Counted from the stretch's first letter, positions 26,124 to 35,877 are shown. The stretch is 64,000 nucleotides of DNA from Niallia circulans (GCF_007273535.1 NZ_RIBP01000004.1:3262001-3326000), one strand, 5' to 3'. A program made the numbers and translations. Notes: generated by a model not told the origin, from the letters alone.

Positions 26124-26220
26124 CTTTGAACTTCCCTTGCTTATTTGGTTTTTTCTCTGAAAAAGATTTTCCCTATCATGATTATCGACAAATTCCGGGT
26201 AGATTGAACGGTAAAAGAGG

Positions 26221-26421
26221 TTAACTTTTTTGCTTTTTGATTAAATCAATTATGTAAAATAGCTGAGTTATAATAAATGAACCAAAGAAAATGCAAAGTA
26301 TCCCAATAACTGTATCCACTTCACCCACTGAGTCTATCCCAATCATTAGAGGAATTAAAAAACCTAATAACACTAAACCTAATAATATGCTAAGTATAAA
26401 AATACTTATGTACCGTTTCAT
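26221..26421 (-). CDS. Small two-helix membrane protein
   Basis: 66 residues with two membrane helices (about 5-27 and 37-58) and a basic tail KKQKS. An excellent ribosome binding site (GGGAGGGAAGG) supports expression. Family not recognised. Confidence 0.6.
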   Translation of the reverse strand: MKRYISIFILSILLGLVLLGFLIPLMIGIDSVGEVDTVIGILCIFFGSFIITQLFYIIDLIKKQKS

Positions 26422-26540
26422 ACCTTCCCTCCCAGTTGTTTTTAGTATATACGATTAAAAAATGTGTAAGTTTCATTTAATAGAATAAACGATAATAGAA
26501 CAACCAAACTTTCTCTTTCACGTACTAAGCTATGCAAAAA

Positions 26541-26563
26541 AGACCTTAGCTGAACTAAGGTCT
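26541..26563 (-). terminator. Terminator of ars operon
   Basis: AGACCTTAG / CTAAGGTCT with TTTTTT on the minus-strand side, just after the CoA-disulfide reductase gene. Confidence 0.88.
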
Positions 26564-26579
26564 AATAAAAATGCTGGTA

Positions 26580-28223
26580 TCATTTATTCTTTAAATAATC
26601 TTGGTAATTTTTATTCCCTCCAGAAAGATTATAAACATCTTGAAAACCAAATTGGCGCAACACATTTTGAGCTGCATTGCCAGTGACTCCACTATTACAA
26701 TAGATTACTGTTGGGAGTTTAGGATCAAGCTCTTTGCATTTTTCACGCAGGTCAGCTAGTGGTATATTAAGTGCGGTTTCGACTTTTGAAACATTGTATT
26801 GTTTTAGCGCTCTTGTATCTATTACTTGGATTGCTTCACCTTTTTCGATTCTCTCTGAAAGGTCTTTCGGTGTAATCAGCTTATTTCTTTTTTCAATCGC
26901 ATTTTGTAAGGCCATTCCGGTATACATGACAGGATCTTTTGCTGTGCTGAATGGTGGTGCATAGGCGAGATCAAGGTGAAACAGGTCCTCTGCTTTTGCT
27001 TTAAAAGTTATGGCTGTAACAAAAACATCTATTCTTTTATCAACGCCTTCTTCTCCTACGATTTGCACACCGAGGATTCGGCCTGTTTTTCTATCTGCAA
27101 TTGCTTTAATGACTATTTCCTTTCCGCCAAGATACTCTGCTTTAGCTGGTTTGATATTATGAAGAACTTCAATATCAAACCCTTCTGCCAATGCTTCTGT
27201 TTCATTCATCCCCGTTTGACCAATAGCCAAATCAAACACTCTTAAGATGCCTGTCCCTAATATACCTCTGTGCTCTAAAGTCCCGCCTGTGATAACATCT
27301 CCAGCGATTCTTCCCATTTTGTTTGCTGTGCTTCCTAACGGGCGATAAATAGGTTTTCCTGTTATAACAGAGTAGCTTTCTGCAACATCTCCAACAGCGT
27401 ATATATTAGGAAGATTCGTTTGCATTTTGCTATTAACGGCAATAGCTCCCGTATCGCCAATTGTTACACCTATTTCCTTAGCTAATTGTGTATTTGGACG
27501 TACACCAACAGCTAATATAACCATATCTGCTTCGATCACTTTTCCTGACTTTGTTTGTATATCCATCTTCCTGATAGTCGTTACTTCATCATTTAAAATA
27601 AGGTTAACTCCCTTTGTTGTTAAGTGCTTCTCAACACGGGATGCAATATCCTGATCGAGATGTGCCATTATATGATGACTGCGTTGAACTATCGTTACTT
27701 CTAACCCACGCTGAGTCAGCTGCTCTGCCATTTCCAGACCTATATATCCACCACCAATGATGGTTACCTTCTTTGGTTGATTTCCCTTCATATATTGATC
27801 AATGGCTGCAGTATGTTGAATTGTACGAACTTGGAAAACATGCTTTTGATCAGCTCCAGCAATATCAGGTGTTATCGGTGAAGCGCCTGTTGCAAATACT
27901 AATACGTCATATGTATCTTCCTTCACTTCATCTGTATCTAAATTTTTCACTTTTACTATTCGTTGCTTATCATCAATCTGGGTTACTTCATGTCTCGTAA
28001 AAATATCGACGTTATAGCGTTTTTTGAATGATGCAGCACTTCTTGGTGTTAACGTATCTAAATCAGCTACTTCGCCACCAAGGAAATACGGAATGCCGCA
28101 ACTAGAATAGGAAATATCATAGTCAGCATTATAAAGAGTGATTTCAGCTGTTTCATCGTTTCGTCTTGCTTTTGCTGCTACAGATGTACCTGCTGCTACA
28201 GAACCAATAATAATTATTTTCAT
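26580..28223 (-). CDS. CoA-disulfide reductase with C-terminal rhodanese domain
   Basis: 547 residues from ATG 28223 with GGAGG upstream (an upstream TTG overlaps that site). FAD-binding IIIIGSVAAGTSVAA, the single redox cysteine C42 in SSCGIPY as in CoADR, a second NAD motif TIIGGGYIGLEMAE, the FAD-binding NIYAVGDVAES, a dimerisation domain and, from about residue 455, a rhodanese domain with active-site C509 in YCNSGVTGN. It reduces CoA disulfide or polysulfide with NAD(P)H. Here it is the last gene after arsB, so a role in thiol homeostasis during arsenic or antimony stress is inferred. Confidence 0.9.
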   Translation of the reverse strand: MKIIIIGSVAAGTSVAAKARRNDETAEITLYNADYDISYSSCGIPYFLGGEVADLDTLTPRSAASFKKRYNVDIFTRHEVTQIDDKQRIVKVKNLDTDEVKEDTYDVLVFATGASPITPDIAGADQKHVFQVRTIQHTAAIDQYMKGNQPKKVTIIGGGYIGLEMAEQLTQRGLEVTIVQRSHHIMAHLDQDIASRVEKHLTTKGVNLILNDEVTTIRKMDIQTKSGKVIEADMVILAVGVRPNTQLAKEIGVTIGDTGAIAVNSKMQTNLPNIYAVGDVAESYSVITGKPIYRPLGSTANKMGRIAGDVITGGTLEHRGILGTGILRVFDLAIGQTGMNETEALAEGFDIEVLHNIKPAKAEYLGGKEIVIKAIADRKTGRILGVQIVGEEGVDKRIDVFVTAITFKAKAEDLFHLDLAYAPPFSTAKDPVMYTGMALQNAIEKRNKLITPKDLSERIEKGEAIQVIDTRALKQYNVSKVETALNIPLADLREKCKELDPKLPTVIYCNSGVTGNAAQNVLRQFGFQDVYNLSGGNKNYQDYLKNK

Positions 28224-28256
28224 AATATGAACCTCCAATATAGAATCAATATTTGA

Positions 28257-29555
28257 CTATGTTAGAAAAGAAAGCCATAAATATAAACCGATCAACGTAA
28301 TCAAAAGGGTTGGTATGGTTAGGATGATACCTGTTTTGAAATACGTTCCCCATGAGATTTTCATTCCTTTTTGGGATAAAACATGGAGCCATAATAATGT
28401 AGCAAGTGAACCAATCGGTGTAATTTTCGGTCCTAAATCGGAACCAATAACATTCGCATATATTAACCCTTCTTTAATTACTCCAGAAGTGTTAGTATTT
28501 GCGATTGCTAATGCATCTATCAATACTGTTGGCAAGTTATTCATAATGGATGAAATAACAGCAGCGATGAAGCCCATACTGAGTGTAGCGACAAATAATC
28601 CTTGGTCTGCTGCTGCTTGAATAATATTTGCTAGTAAATCGGTTAACCCTACATTTCGAAGTCCATAGATGACAACATACATGCCAATCGAAAAGAAAAC
28701 AATTGCCCATGGTGCCCCTTTGATTACTTGCTTAATAGACACCGCCGGACTCTTTCTTGCAAACAGCAGAAATGCGATTGCAATAACACAAGCAACGAAT
28801 GAGACTGGAATAGAAAGAAACTCACTCGCAAAATAACCAATCAGCAATACTGCTAAGATAACCCAAGATATTTGAAACATTTTTTTGTCTTTTAACGCAC
28901 TCACAGGGCTTTTCAAATGGCTAACATCATATACCTTTGGAATTGCCTGGCGGAAGTACAAATAAAGGACAAGAATGCTTGCGACGATTGAAAAGATTGT
29001 TGGAATGATCATTCTTGAAGCATATTCAACAAATCCAATCTCAAAGAAATCGGCAGACACGATGTTAACTAGGTTGCTAACAACTAAAGGTAATGAAGTT
29101 GTATCTGCGATAAATCCACTTGCGATGATAAATGGAAACACCATTTTTTCATCTAATTTCAATGCCCGCACCATTGCCAGCACAATTGGTGTCAGGATAA
29201 GTGCTGCGCCATCATTAGCAAAAAGTGCGGCAACGATTGCACCTAAAACAGATACGTAAATAAACATCTTTATCCCGTTTCCACCAGCAATCCTTGCCAT
29301 ATGTAATGCAGCCCATTCAAAAAAGCCTATTTCATCTAAAACCAATGAAATAATGATAATTGCAATAAATGCCAAAGTAGCATTCCAGACAATCCCTGTT
29401 ACGTCGACAACATCATGGAAATCCACCACTCCTGCAAGCAGAGCAAGTATCGCTCCGCCACAGGCAGACCAACCAATCGAAAGGTTTTTCGGTTGCCAGA
29501 TAACGAATGTTAGGGTTAATAAAAAAATAATGATAGCTAAAAAAGTTTGTAGCAA
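28257..29555 (-). CDS. arsB: Arsenite/antimonite efflux permease ArsB
   Basis: 432 residues with about 11-12 membrane helices of the ArsB/NhaD ion-transporter superfamily. Typical segments are [40 protein letters not shown] and [13 protein letters not shown]. It exports As(III)/Sb(III) using the proton gradient; ArsA is absent here. It starts with TTG at 29555; GGAGGG lies 9 bases upstream. The gap to arsR is 15 bases. Confidence 0.92.
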   Translation of the reverse strand: MLQTFLAIIIFLLTLTFVIWQPKNLSIGWSACGGAILALLAGVVDFHDVVDVTGIVWNATLAFIAIIIISLVLDEIGFFEWAALHMARIAGGNGIKMFIYVSVLGAIVAALFANDGAALILTPIVLAMVRALKLDEKMVFPFIIASGFIADTTSLPLVVSNLVNIVSADFFEIGFVEYASRMIIPTIFSIVASILVLYLYFRQAIPKVYDVSHLKSPVSALKDKKMFQISWVILAVLLIGYFASEFLSIPVSFVACVIAIAFLLFARKSPAVSIKQVIKGAPWAIVFFSIGMYVVIYGLRNVGLTDLLANIIQAAADQGLFVATLSMGFIAAVISSIMNNLPTVLIDALAIANTNTSGVIKEGLIYANVIGSDLGPKITPIGSLATLLWLHVLSQKGMKISWGTYFKTGIILTIPTLLITLIGLYLWLSFLT

Positions 29556-29570
29556 GGCTATTACCCTCCG

Positions 29571-29918
29571 TTAATTACATATAATTCTTAATCCATTGTT
29601 TTCTAACCAAATAAATTTATCGCGCTCACTTGGAACATGCTTTAATACATCTTGTACCAAAAGGAAATACTCACTTTCCTTATTTAACGAGTAAACTACC
29701 CATTGCCCTTTTCTTTGTTCTTTTACAAGTCCAATATCGCGAAGCTTGCGGAGATGCTGGCTGATTGCCGGCTGTGACATTTGAAATATTTCCACAAATT
29801 CACATACACAGCATTCCTGTTCAGCCAGCATATTGACCATAGATAATCTAGTTTTATCCCCTAACAGCTTTAATACATTCGCAGTCTCTTTTAATTCTAG
29901 CGTATTAGCTTGGCTCAT
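29571..29918 (-). CDS. arsR: ArsR family arsenic-responsive repressor
   Basis: 115 residues, winged helix (QMSQPAISQHLRKLRDIGLV). The metalloid-binding cysteines are in ECCVCEF (C36, C37, C39), equivalent to the ELCVCDL site of ArsR proteins that release DNA on As(III)/Sb(III) binding. First gene of the ars operon; a 20-base dyad upstream is the likely operator. Confidence 0.93.
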   Translation of the reverse strand: MSQANTLELKETANVLKLLGDKTRLSMVNMLAEQECCVCEFVEIFQMSQPAISQHLRKLRDIGLVKEQRKGQWVVYSLNKESEYFLLVQDVLKHVPSERDKFIWLENNGLRIICN

Positions 29919-29954
29919 AATGAACGACCACCACCTTATTTATGTTAGTTTCGT

Positions 29955-29974
29955 ATATAAGTATATGCTTATAT
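29955..29974 (-). promoter_or_regulatory. Candidate ArsR operator
   Basis: ATATAAGCATATACTTATAT has 7-base arms ATATAAG / CTTATAT with a 6-base centre, the usual shape of ArsR/SmtB sites, 37 bases before the arsR start. Confidence 0.65.
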
Positions 29975-30179
29975 GTGAATATTGCATAGCGTTAATTTCA
30001 TTTGAATCTTTATTAACCCTTTTCCCGATTTCTCAGCCATTCAAATCCTAAACCCTTCTTTAATAGCTAATTTAGACCAATATTAAGAATGATTCGGACG
30101 CGATTTTAAAAATAGCAGTATTCCCGAAATATGGCTTTATGTTATTATGAATAAGCAAATCTAATTTGAAGGTGATCGC

Positions 30180-30356
30180 TTGAGCGAAGAAAAATATAAC
30201 GGATATGATACAACGATAGTTTATGATTATAAGGAGTACCCTGATGTTAAAAGCGGACGGTGTGATAATTGCGACAATGCTCAATTCAAGAGCTCTGTTA
30301 AGGATTTCATTTTCATCCGTGAATGCCGTCAATGTGGTATGAAGAAAAGTATTTGA
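30180..30356 (+). CDS. 58-residue zinc-ribbon protein
   Basis: TTG start at 30180 with AAGGTGA 5 bases upstream. Two cysteine pairs, CDNC and CRQC, about 24 residues apart, form a likely zinc ribbon; the N-terminus is acidic and tyrosine-rich. No other domain. Function unknown. A short GC terminator (GACCC/GGGTC plus seven T) overlaps the stop codon. Confidence 0.65.
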   Translation: MSEEKYNGYDTTIVYDYKEYPDVKSGRCDNCDNAQFKSSVKDFIFIRECRQCGMKKSI

Positions 30357-30376
30357 CCCTTATTGGGTCTTTTTTA
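30355..30376 (+). terminator. Terminator of zinc-ribbon gene
   Basis: GACCC-ttatt-GGGTC followed by seven T. Confidence 0.8.
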
Positions 30377-30574
30377 TTTAGTTGGCTAAACGCAAATCAA
30401 TTACAATTCATCTTCGTTTTTAATTTACACTAAATTACACTAGTGTAAAAGTTCCCTTCTATAAAAGAAACAAACCAAAACCAAATTATAGAAAAAAAAC
30501 CAAAAAATTATTAAAGATATTTTTTCTTTATCCGATATATACATAGTGAAAATATTTTTCAGGGAGGTTTTACC

Positions 30575-31438
30575 ATGTTTAAAAAGTTGTTTGTAGCTAG
30601 CATACTTATTATAGCTTTTTTATCGCTATCATATAGCATTCATTCATTTGCAAACGAGGAAAATAAAGCACTTATAAATTATTCAGGGGGATTACTAGAT
30701 TCTAAAACCGGTTATAGTGCTGTAAGTTCAAGTTCAAATTCAAAAAAAGATGAAATTATCACCGTTACTGATAATGATGAATCTACATATCAAACTTTAT
30801 TACGTTATGATGGTGGTGCATCTAGAATGGATCATTTTATCTACCCCTTAACTGTGCCATCCAAAATTGGGTATATTCGGTTAAAAACAGATAATACTGA
30901 AAGTCGAGTTAACGTATATCTGTTAAACAACTCAGGAACAGTCCTTAAAGTTTTAACTGTACCTTCAGAAACAAAAGATGGTTCATTAATTAAACTGCCT
31001 GAGGATTTTAATTTAGTTGACGTATCTAAAGTTGCCTTACATAATATATCTAATACTGATGTTAACATCATGGAATTTAATGTTTACCCTTCTAATTATA
31101 CTGAAGAACCATCCACTGATGAACCATCCACTGATGAACCATCTACTGATGAACCATCCACTGATGAACCATCTACTGATGAACCATCTACTGATGAACC
31201 ATCTACAGATGAACCATCTACTGAGAGTAAAACTGTACATCTTAGAATTCAAATGGTCGATGGACTTGAAAGAGAATATTTTCTTTCAACTAAGGAAGCC
31301 GATAATTTTGAAAATTGGCTTGAAAAAAGATTAAATGATGAGGGTACTGCCATCTACACTTTCAAAACTAAAGAACTTCCAAGAACTGAAAATTTAGTTT
31401 ACGATAAAATTGTCTACTATGAGTTAACAGAACTATAA
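30575..31438 (+). CDS. Secreted protein with EPSTD tandem repeats
   Basis: 287 residues. Signal peptide 1-26 (cleavage near SFA-NE), a predicted beta-sandwich (about 35-170) of the kind seen in discoidin-like carbohydrate modules, a stalk of eight EPST(D) units (about 178-216), then a 70-residue C-terminal domain rich in charged residues. No sorting motif or wall-binding module is seen, so it is probably released. GGGAGG precedes the ATG. The first accessory-region gene after the ars side. Confidence 0.7.
   Translation: MFKKLFVASILIIAFLSLSYSIHSFANEENKALINYSGGLLDSKTGYSAVSSSSNSKKDEIITVTDNDESTYQTLLRYDGGASRMDHFIYPLTVPSKIGYIRLKTDNTESRVNVYLLNNSGTVLKVLTVPSETKDGSLIKLPEDFNLVDVSKVALHNISNTDVNIMEFNVYPSNYTEEPSTDEPSTDEPSTDEPSTDEPSTDEPSTDEPSTDEPSTESKTVHLRIQMVDGLEREYFLSTKEADNFENWLEKRLNDEGTAIYTFKTKELPRTENLVYDKIVYYELTEL
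31106..31222 (+). repeat. 15-base coding tandem repeat (8 units)
   Basis: GAACCATCNACTGAT repeated with only third-position changes; each unit encodes EPSTD. Copy number can vary by slippage without breaking the frame. Confidence 0.95.
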
Positions 31439-31451
31439 TGCACATATCTCA

Positions 31452-31478
31452 GACCTCCTAAATTATTGGGAGGTTTTT
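31452..31478 (+). terminator. Terminator of EPSTD-repeat gene
   Basis: ACCTCC / GGAGGT with a T-run. Confidence 0.75.
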
Positions 31479-31643
31479 ATTTTAGTTGGATTTATGTTTA
31501 CCGTTCCTCAAAAAAAGGGTAGTGTAGTGTAACATTGGTCAATTAAAAAATATAATATTTTCCATGATGGAATTCAAAATAAATCTTAATTATTTTCTTA
31601 CTTAGTTACACAATTTATTTTGGAATTGGATGTGGAGTATTAG

Positions 31644-31838
31644 TTGGTTAAAAATATAAAAGAATCTCACTTAATGAAAGGCCTATACTTAGATACATAT
31701 CAAACAATTGAAAGTTTACTAAGGTTATGTGCAGATGAACTGAGTCTTGAGGAACCCTCCGAATTCTCCAAAACTTATATATCATTAAATTTCACTGAAG
31801 TTATAAGTATTTTCAGAAGTGATGTACAAATTAAATAG
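31644..31838 (+). CDS. 64-residue hypothetical protein
   Basis: TTG start with GGAG six bases upstream. Soluble, mostly helical, with an acidic middle (CADELSLEEPSEF). No family recognised. Real-gene status is uncertain because the start and length are weak. Confidence 0.4.
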   Translation: MVKNIKESHLMKGLYLDTYQTIESLLRLCADELSLEEPSEFSKTYISLNFTEVISIFRSDVQIK

Positions 31839-32159
31839 TGTTTTATTTTATAATTCTAAAAGATGTAATTGCAATCATTAAAAAAATCCAAAGTTACGTA
31901 TGTTAATATGCTCTATATTTGCTAATTTGCAGCTAATTGTAACGATAATTTAAAATATAAATTAATAATTATGTAAGCTTAATAATGAAAAGACTGTTTT
32001 TATTATTCATTTTATAATGAGCTAATATAGCTAAGGGTGAAATTTGCTACCAAGTATATTGTGGTGCATAAAGACATTGTAGACAAAGATAAATTATTAA
32101 ATTCGGTTCATTTATGATTGCTTCACACTCATTGTATATGACGTGAGTAAATAGTAATC

Positions 32160-32203
32160 AACAATAATGATGAGTGATCAATTAGCCACTCATCATTATT
32201 GTT
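32160..32203. repeat. Perfect 17-base inverted repeat
   Basis: AACAATAATGATGAGTG and its exact complement separated by 10 bases, without a T-run. Not obviously a terminator of any called gene. Confidence 0.7.
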
Positions 32204-32444
32204 ACAACTGATAAAATCTTCTCGTTATCATAAATACATGAAAAGGTATGCAATTCACTACTTAAATCCACTATAGGATTATGATGTTGAGATAAACTAC
32301 AATAACCCCTTCCCCACCGCTACATAACCCTCTTAAACATCTTCTCCATCTCATAAGAAGAGTAAATTTTAACTTTTATTTCATTTCATAACATCTCATA
32401 GTTATTATGAATTCAACATTTTTTTATTTACCTATTCATTCTTT

Positions 32445-32486
32445 TTCATAGCTTTTTAAACAATCGGGGGCAATTTTGGGGCATAC
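32445..32486 (+). repeat. G-rich repeat, left copy
   Basis: TTTCATAGCTTTTTAAAC followed by AATCGGGGGCAATTTTGGGGCA. A diverged direct copy lies at 35267-35307, and TTAAACAATCGGGGGCA recurs inverted at 35344-35360. The copies bracket the HEPN-like gene. Confidence 0.7.
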
Positions 32487-32633
32487 ACTTCCTAATATGG
32501 TTCACATTTATACAACGTTTATAGATGGCTGCAAAACTTTTTATATAAGTGAACTATTCGAATAATACTATTTAAAACACTCTAAAATTGTTTGTTTATT
32601 TATTCTAAAATAAAGAGATTATTTACAACTGGT

Positions 32634-35024
32634 TTAATAATTCTCTTCTTCATACCTTATTTTATGTTTCGGATAATTTTCCCAAAAAATAGAATACAAA
32701 CTTTTTTCTTGGTAATGGAACCTCAATTTATCTATAGAGTTTCTTATATGAATATTCGGAATTATAATTTGTGGAACATTATATTCTGGTAATCCACACC
32801 TATTAAACTGAGAGTTATTATTAATTTGAATTGGGACGTCACGATAATTTTTAAATTTTGCTTCTCCTCTACCGTATTGGTCAATTTCAGTACCTGAGTA
32901 AATATACAACTGAGGCATAATACCAGAATTTTCCATACCTTTAATTAATTGATTTATAACTTCACAAGTATTCATTAACTCCTCTGAAGTTGGAAACTCA
33001 TTTATCGGTCTGTTATGTTTAATTCGGTTCCTAACATTACTAATGTTATTCGTTTCTAATATAACAGTTACATCTCTTAAAAAATCAATTAATTTCTTTA
33101 TCTCAGATTCATTAATATTAAGCATAGTTATCTTATATTCAAATGGAAACTTATAAATATCTGTCTTCATATGGTAATAGGGATATTCTGATAGTGGTCG
33201 TTTATAGTTTTCTTTTTCAGCAAGATATTTTTCACATAGTTCCGCCAATACTGTAAAACCCTTAATTAGAGGATACAATGTATTTTTCCCTTCTCCATCT
33301 AACACTAAGAAATCTGAATCACTAATAGAGTATTCATAAGAATTAATACTCTCTACCATAAAAGTCCTAGCGCTATCTAAATTAAATACAAAATTTGTAT
33401 CTAAATAGTGATCAGACAATAATGACCATGTAATAAAAGATAAACTATAGTCTAAAATCTCCTCTAATGAAACAAAATAATTTACTCCAGCACTTCTTAT
33501 CACTTCCCTATCCTCTTCACTTACGATGTCATTAACTTTTATTGTTTTTTGAAATTGATTATGACGCTTCCAAAAAACACTTAAATATTCAGGAAAGTTC
33601 ATGGAATTAAAACCTAATTTCCAAAGTATTTTATTAATTACAAAGTCTTCTTTTAAAGGAGAGTAAGGAAATTCAAAATCACCATACTTTAAATACTTAA
33701 ATGTTTTAAGTACATAATCAGGATTATCAAAAATCAAATTCATTAATATTCTTTTTGGATCTTCACTTAATAAATATTTTTCTATTTTCTCTTCGAAATT
33801 ATCACCATGTATATTTCTTAATTTCCAATTTAACCTCTCTAAATTATTAGAGTCTGTATATAACATTGTAATTAAGTTTTTGAGTCTTATTAGGGCGGTG
33901 TTAATTTCAGTATAACCATTTTTAACTACACACCTTATACCAAATTTAGAACATTCTGTTGTAATTTTAAATGACCTTTTAAAATTCCTTCGAAAATGAG
34001 GTCTCCTTATCTCAGTGGCTGGTATATGTATTTTATTTTCATAAATTAATTTTTCTAGTGATTCTACAATATCCAAATCCTTACACAAAAAAATTAATTG
34101 TAAGCACTCAGCATGTTGAAGTTTAGAAGAAATCTTCTCACCATTCCCCTGCCAATATCTTCTAAACTCATTATCTGTTGGAAAATAGGTTCTTAAATTT
34201 CTAAAATTATCAATTAGATAACCTAATAATACCTGTAGTTCCTCTAATGCAAATGTCCCCAATAAAACTATTAACTCATCTAAATTATTATCGTCAAACT
34301 GGTTTGTAGCTCTTAAACGGGATACCTTTGGTATGGTATTTGTTTCCGGGTGATTTCGCAGGTGCTCCCTTATTTTTCTTTCATAAGTTGAAATATTGCT
34401 AACTATTGTTGATAGTTCTGTAATATGCAGAACCTGACATGATGAGTCAGAACAGTGGTGTACTGGTACAGGTCTTAAGGGCATAAAATTCCTATTTTCT
34501 TGGGAAATTAACAATCCAAAAGGACCTGAAATTAAATTATCTACTTGGAAAACTCCGTTTTGACTACCCTTTAAAAGGGTTATAGTTTCTTTATAATTAA
34601 GCCTATCTAATTGATTGTAGAGATCATAAAATTTGTCATACAACTCTCTTCCAAATATATAAGGAAATAATAATCTTTCTCTTTTTATTTCTTCGTGCGC
34701 AGATTTTAATAGTTTATCTATATCGGTATTATTAATATCTATTGTTTGAATAGATCCTACTAGTGCTGCTAATTTCATCTCTGTTTTGACACCGGATTTT
34801 TCTATTTCCTCATTAAATAATTCTTTTATGACTTTTTCCCCAAGTGGGCTTAAACAAATAGCTTCTCCAAATAGAGAATTAGGTTTGTAGTTATTATTTA
34901 AAATACTTTGCATAAGGAATGTTTTAATTATATTTATTATTCTCAAATTTTCTGTATTTATAGGCTCTTTTTTTTCAAGTACATTTTGTTCAGTATTTTC
35001 TTCTAACAACTTATTGCTACTCAT
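32634..35024 (-). CDS. 796-residue HEPN-like RNase candidate, unknown family
   Basis: Start ATG 35024 is chosen because GGGGAGG lies 9 bases upstream; an earlier in-frame start at 35078 has no site. No membrane helix or signal peptide. A C-terminal helical region contains SNVRNRIKHNRP, an exact RNxxxH motif (R665-H670), the catalytic signature of HEPN ribonucleases. A cluster HHCSDSSCQVLH (residues 189-200) may bind zinc. The N-terminal 180 residues are helical and the middle (about 350-560) has no recognised fold. HEPN proteins are common toxins and anti-phage effectors. The gene stands alone, in AT-rich DNA, between G-rich repeats and facing away from a two-gene cassette. Function is inferred only. 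Confidence 0.75.
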   Translation of the reverse strand: MSSNKLLEENTEQNVLEKKEPINTENLRIINIIKTFLMQSILNNNYKPNSLFGEAICLSPLGEKVIKELFNEEIEKSGVKTEMKLAALVGSIQTIDINNTDIDKLLKSAHEEIKRERLLFPYIFGRELYDKFYDLYNQLDRLNYKETITLLKGSQNGVFQVDNLISGPFGLLISQENRNFMPLRPVPVHHCSDSSCQVLHITELSTIVSNISTYERKIREHLRNHPETNTIPKVSRLRATNQFDDNNLDELIVLLGTFALEELQVLLGYLIDNFRNLRTYFPTDNEFRRYWQGNGEKISSKLQHAECLQLIFLCKDLDIVESLEKLIYENKIHIPATEIRRPHFRRNFKRSFKITTECSKFGIRCVVKNGYTEINTALIRLKNLITMLYTDSNNLERLNWKLRNIHGDNFEEKIEKYLLSEDPKRILMNLIFDNPDYVLKTFKYLKYGDFEFPYSPLKEDFVINKILWKLGFNSMNFPEYLSVFWKRHNQFQKTIKVNDIVSEEDREVIRSAGVNYFVSLEEILDYSLSFITWSLLSDHYLDTNFVFNLDSARTFMVESINSYEYSISDSDFLVLDGEGKNTLYPLIKGFTVLAELCEKYLAEKENYKRPLSEYPYYHMKTDIYKFPFEYKITMLNINESEIKKLIDFLRDVTVILETNNISNVRNRIKHNRPINEFPTSEELMNTCEVINQLIKGMENSGIMPQLYIYSGTEIDQYGRGEAKFKNYRDVPIQINNNSQFNRCGLPEYNVPQIIIPNIHIRNSIDKLRFHYQEKSLYSIFWENYPKHKIRYEEENY

Positions 35025-35877
35025 GAAAACAGACCTCCCCTTTAATATTTCTAATTTTATATATTCATAATATACCATTTTTGTTAGAAAATATAATAGA
35101 GCTAGAACTTAAATTTAGGAGCAAAAATACAGAAAAAGACTATGAGTTTTTATGTTTAAAATCATGATACCTGCGTGCGGAACATGACTTCTCTCTTTAC
35201 CCCACTTCATAACGTATAAAAATCACATGATATTCTTAAGTTTTAACTCTGTATTTCTTATTTTGTTTCATATCTTTTTACCAATCGGGGGCATATTTGG
35301 GGCACAATTGGGGGCATATTTCTAATTAAAAAAATTGATACCTTATTTTACTAATGCCCCCGATTGTTTAAGTACATCTTTTCACAAACTTAAGGTTAAA
35401 TAAAATAGATATTAACACCTCATTGATTTAATGTTAATCGATAATGTTGTAAATAAAATCGGAACTACCAGGACTTAATTGGACTAACGAAGTAGCAATC
35501 AATAACAATCTTTTGTATTTGCTTGCTCATATCATCAATTTTTATCAAGGATTATCAGCCGTTAATACAGTATGTGCAGTTTCTTGACAGTATCTGTGCC
35601 ATCACCACCCATTACTTAACTAATATTAATAAACTTATCTATCATTTGGATAGAATATCCACTATAATACTGATAATGGAAAATAACTATCAGAATATAC
35701 CTATGTATAAAGACTGGCTTTTTTAACAATTATGATTACACCTTGATATATTACCTGATATTATAATTCGAAATATCATTTTCACCTTATAGTTTCTTAT
35801 TAATTTTATGTAAAGTTCTTTTTTATAGAAAAAGATATTTATATTTAGAAATCAACATGGATAAATTAGGAGGATAT
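35025..35877. other. 853-base gene-free stretch
   Basis: Divergent region between the HEPN-like gene and the two-gene cassette. It holds the G-rich repeats (35267-35360) and presumably both promoters. No convincing coding frame was seen. Confidence 0.5.
35267..35360 (+). repeat. G-rich repeat cluster, right copy plus inverted copy
   Basis: TTTCATATCTTTTTACC then AATCGGGGGCATATTTGGGG, a further AATTGGGGGCA, and finally TGCCCCCGATTGTTTAA (35344-35360), which is the exact reverse complement of the left copy's 17-base core. It may be attachment-site or integrase 3'-end debris, or recognition sites. Confidence 0.65.

Larger units (their letters stand above)
31839..32633. other. 795-base gene-free AT-rich stretch
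   Basis: Holds a perfect 17-base stem hairpin (32160-32203) and a G-rich repeat copy (32445-32486). I see no open frame with a ribosome binding site. Confidence 0.5.

Noticed and set aside
31106..31222. Possible CRISPR array
   Set aside because: The repeat is a 15-base tandem coding unit without spacers.
31037..31252. Minus-strand frame of W-F-I-S repeats
   Set aside because: It is the antisense reading of the EPSTD repeat, not a gene.
32455..32560. Plus-strand frame reading SGAILGHTLPNMVHIYTTFI, reminiscent of an integrase end
   Set aside because: It has no start or catalytic residues, and the same G-rich DNA recurs in other frames nearby, so the likeness is probably due to the repeat.
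35523..35726. 67-codon plus-strand frame
   Set aside because: No ribosome binding site, low-complexity composition, and it lies in a repeat-rich non-coding region.
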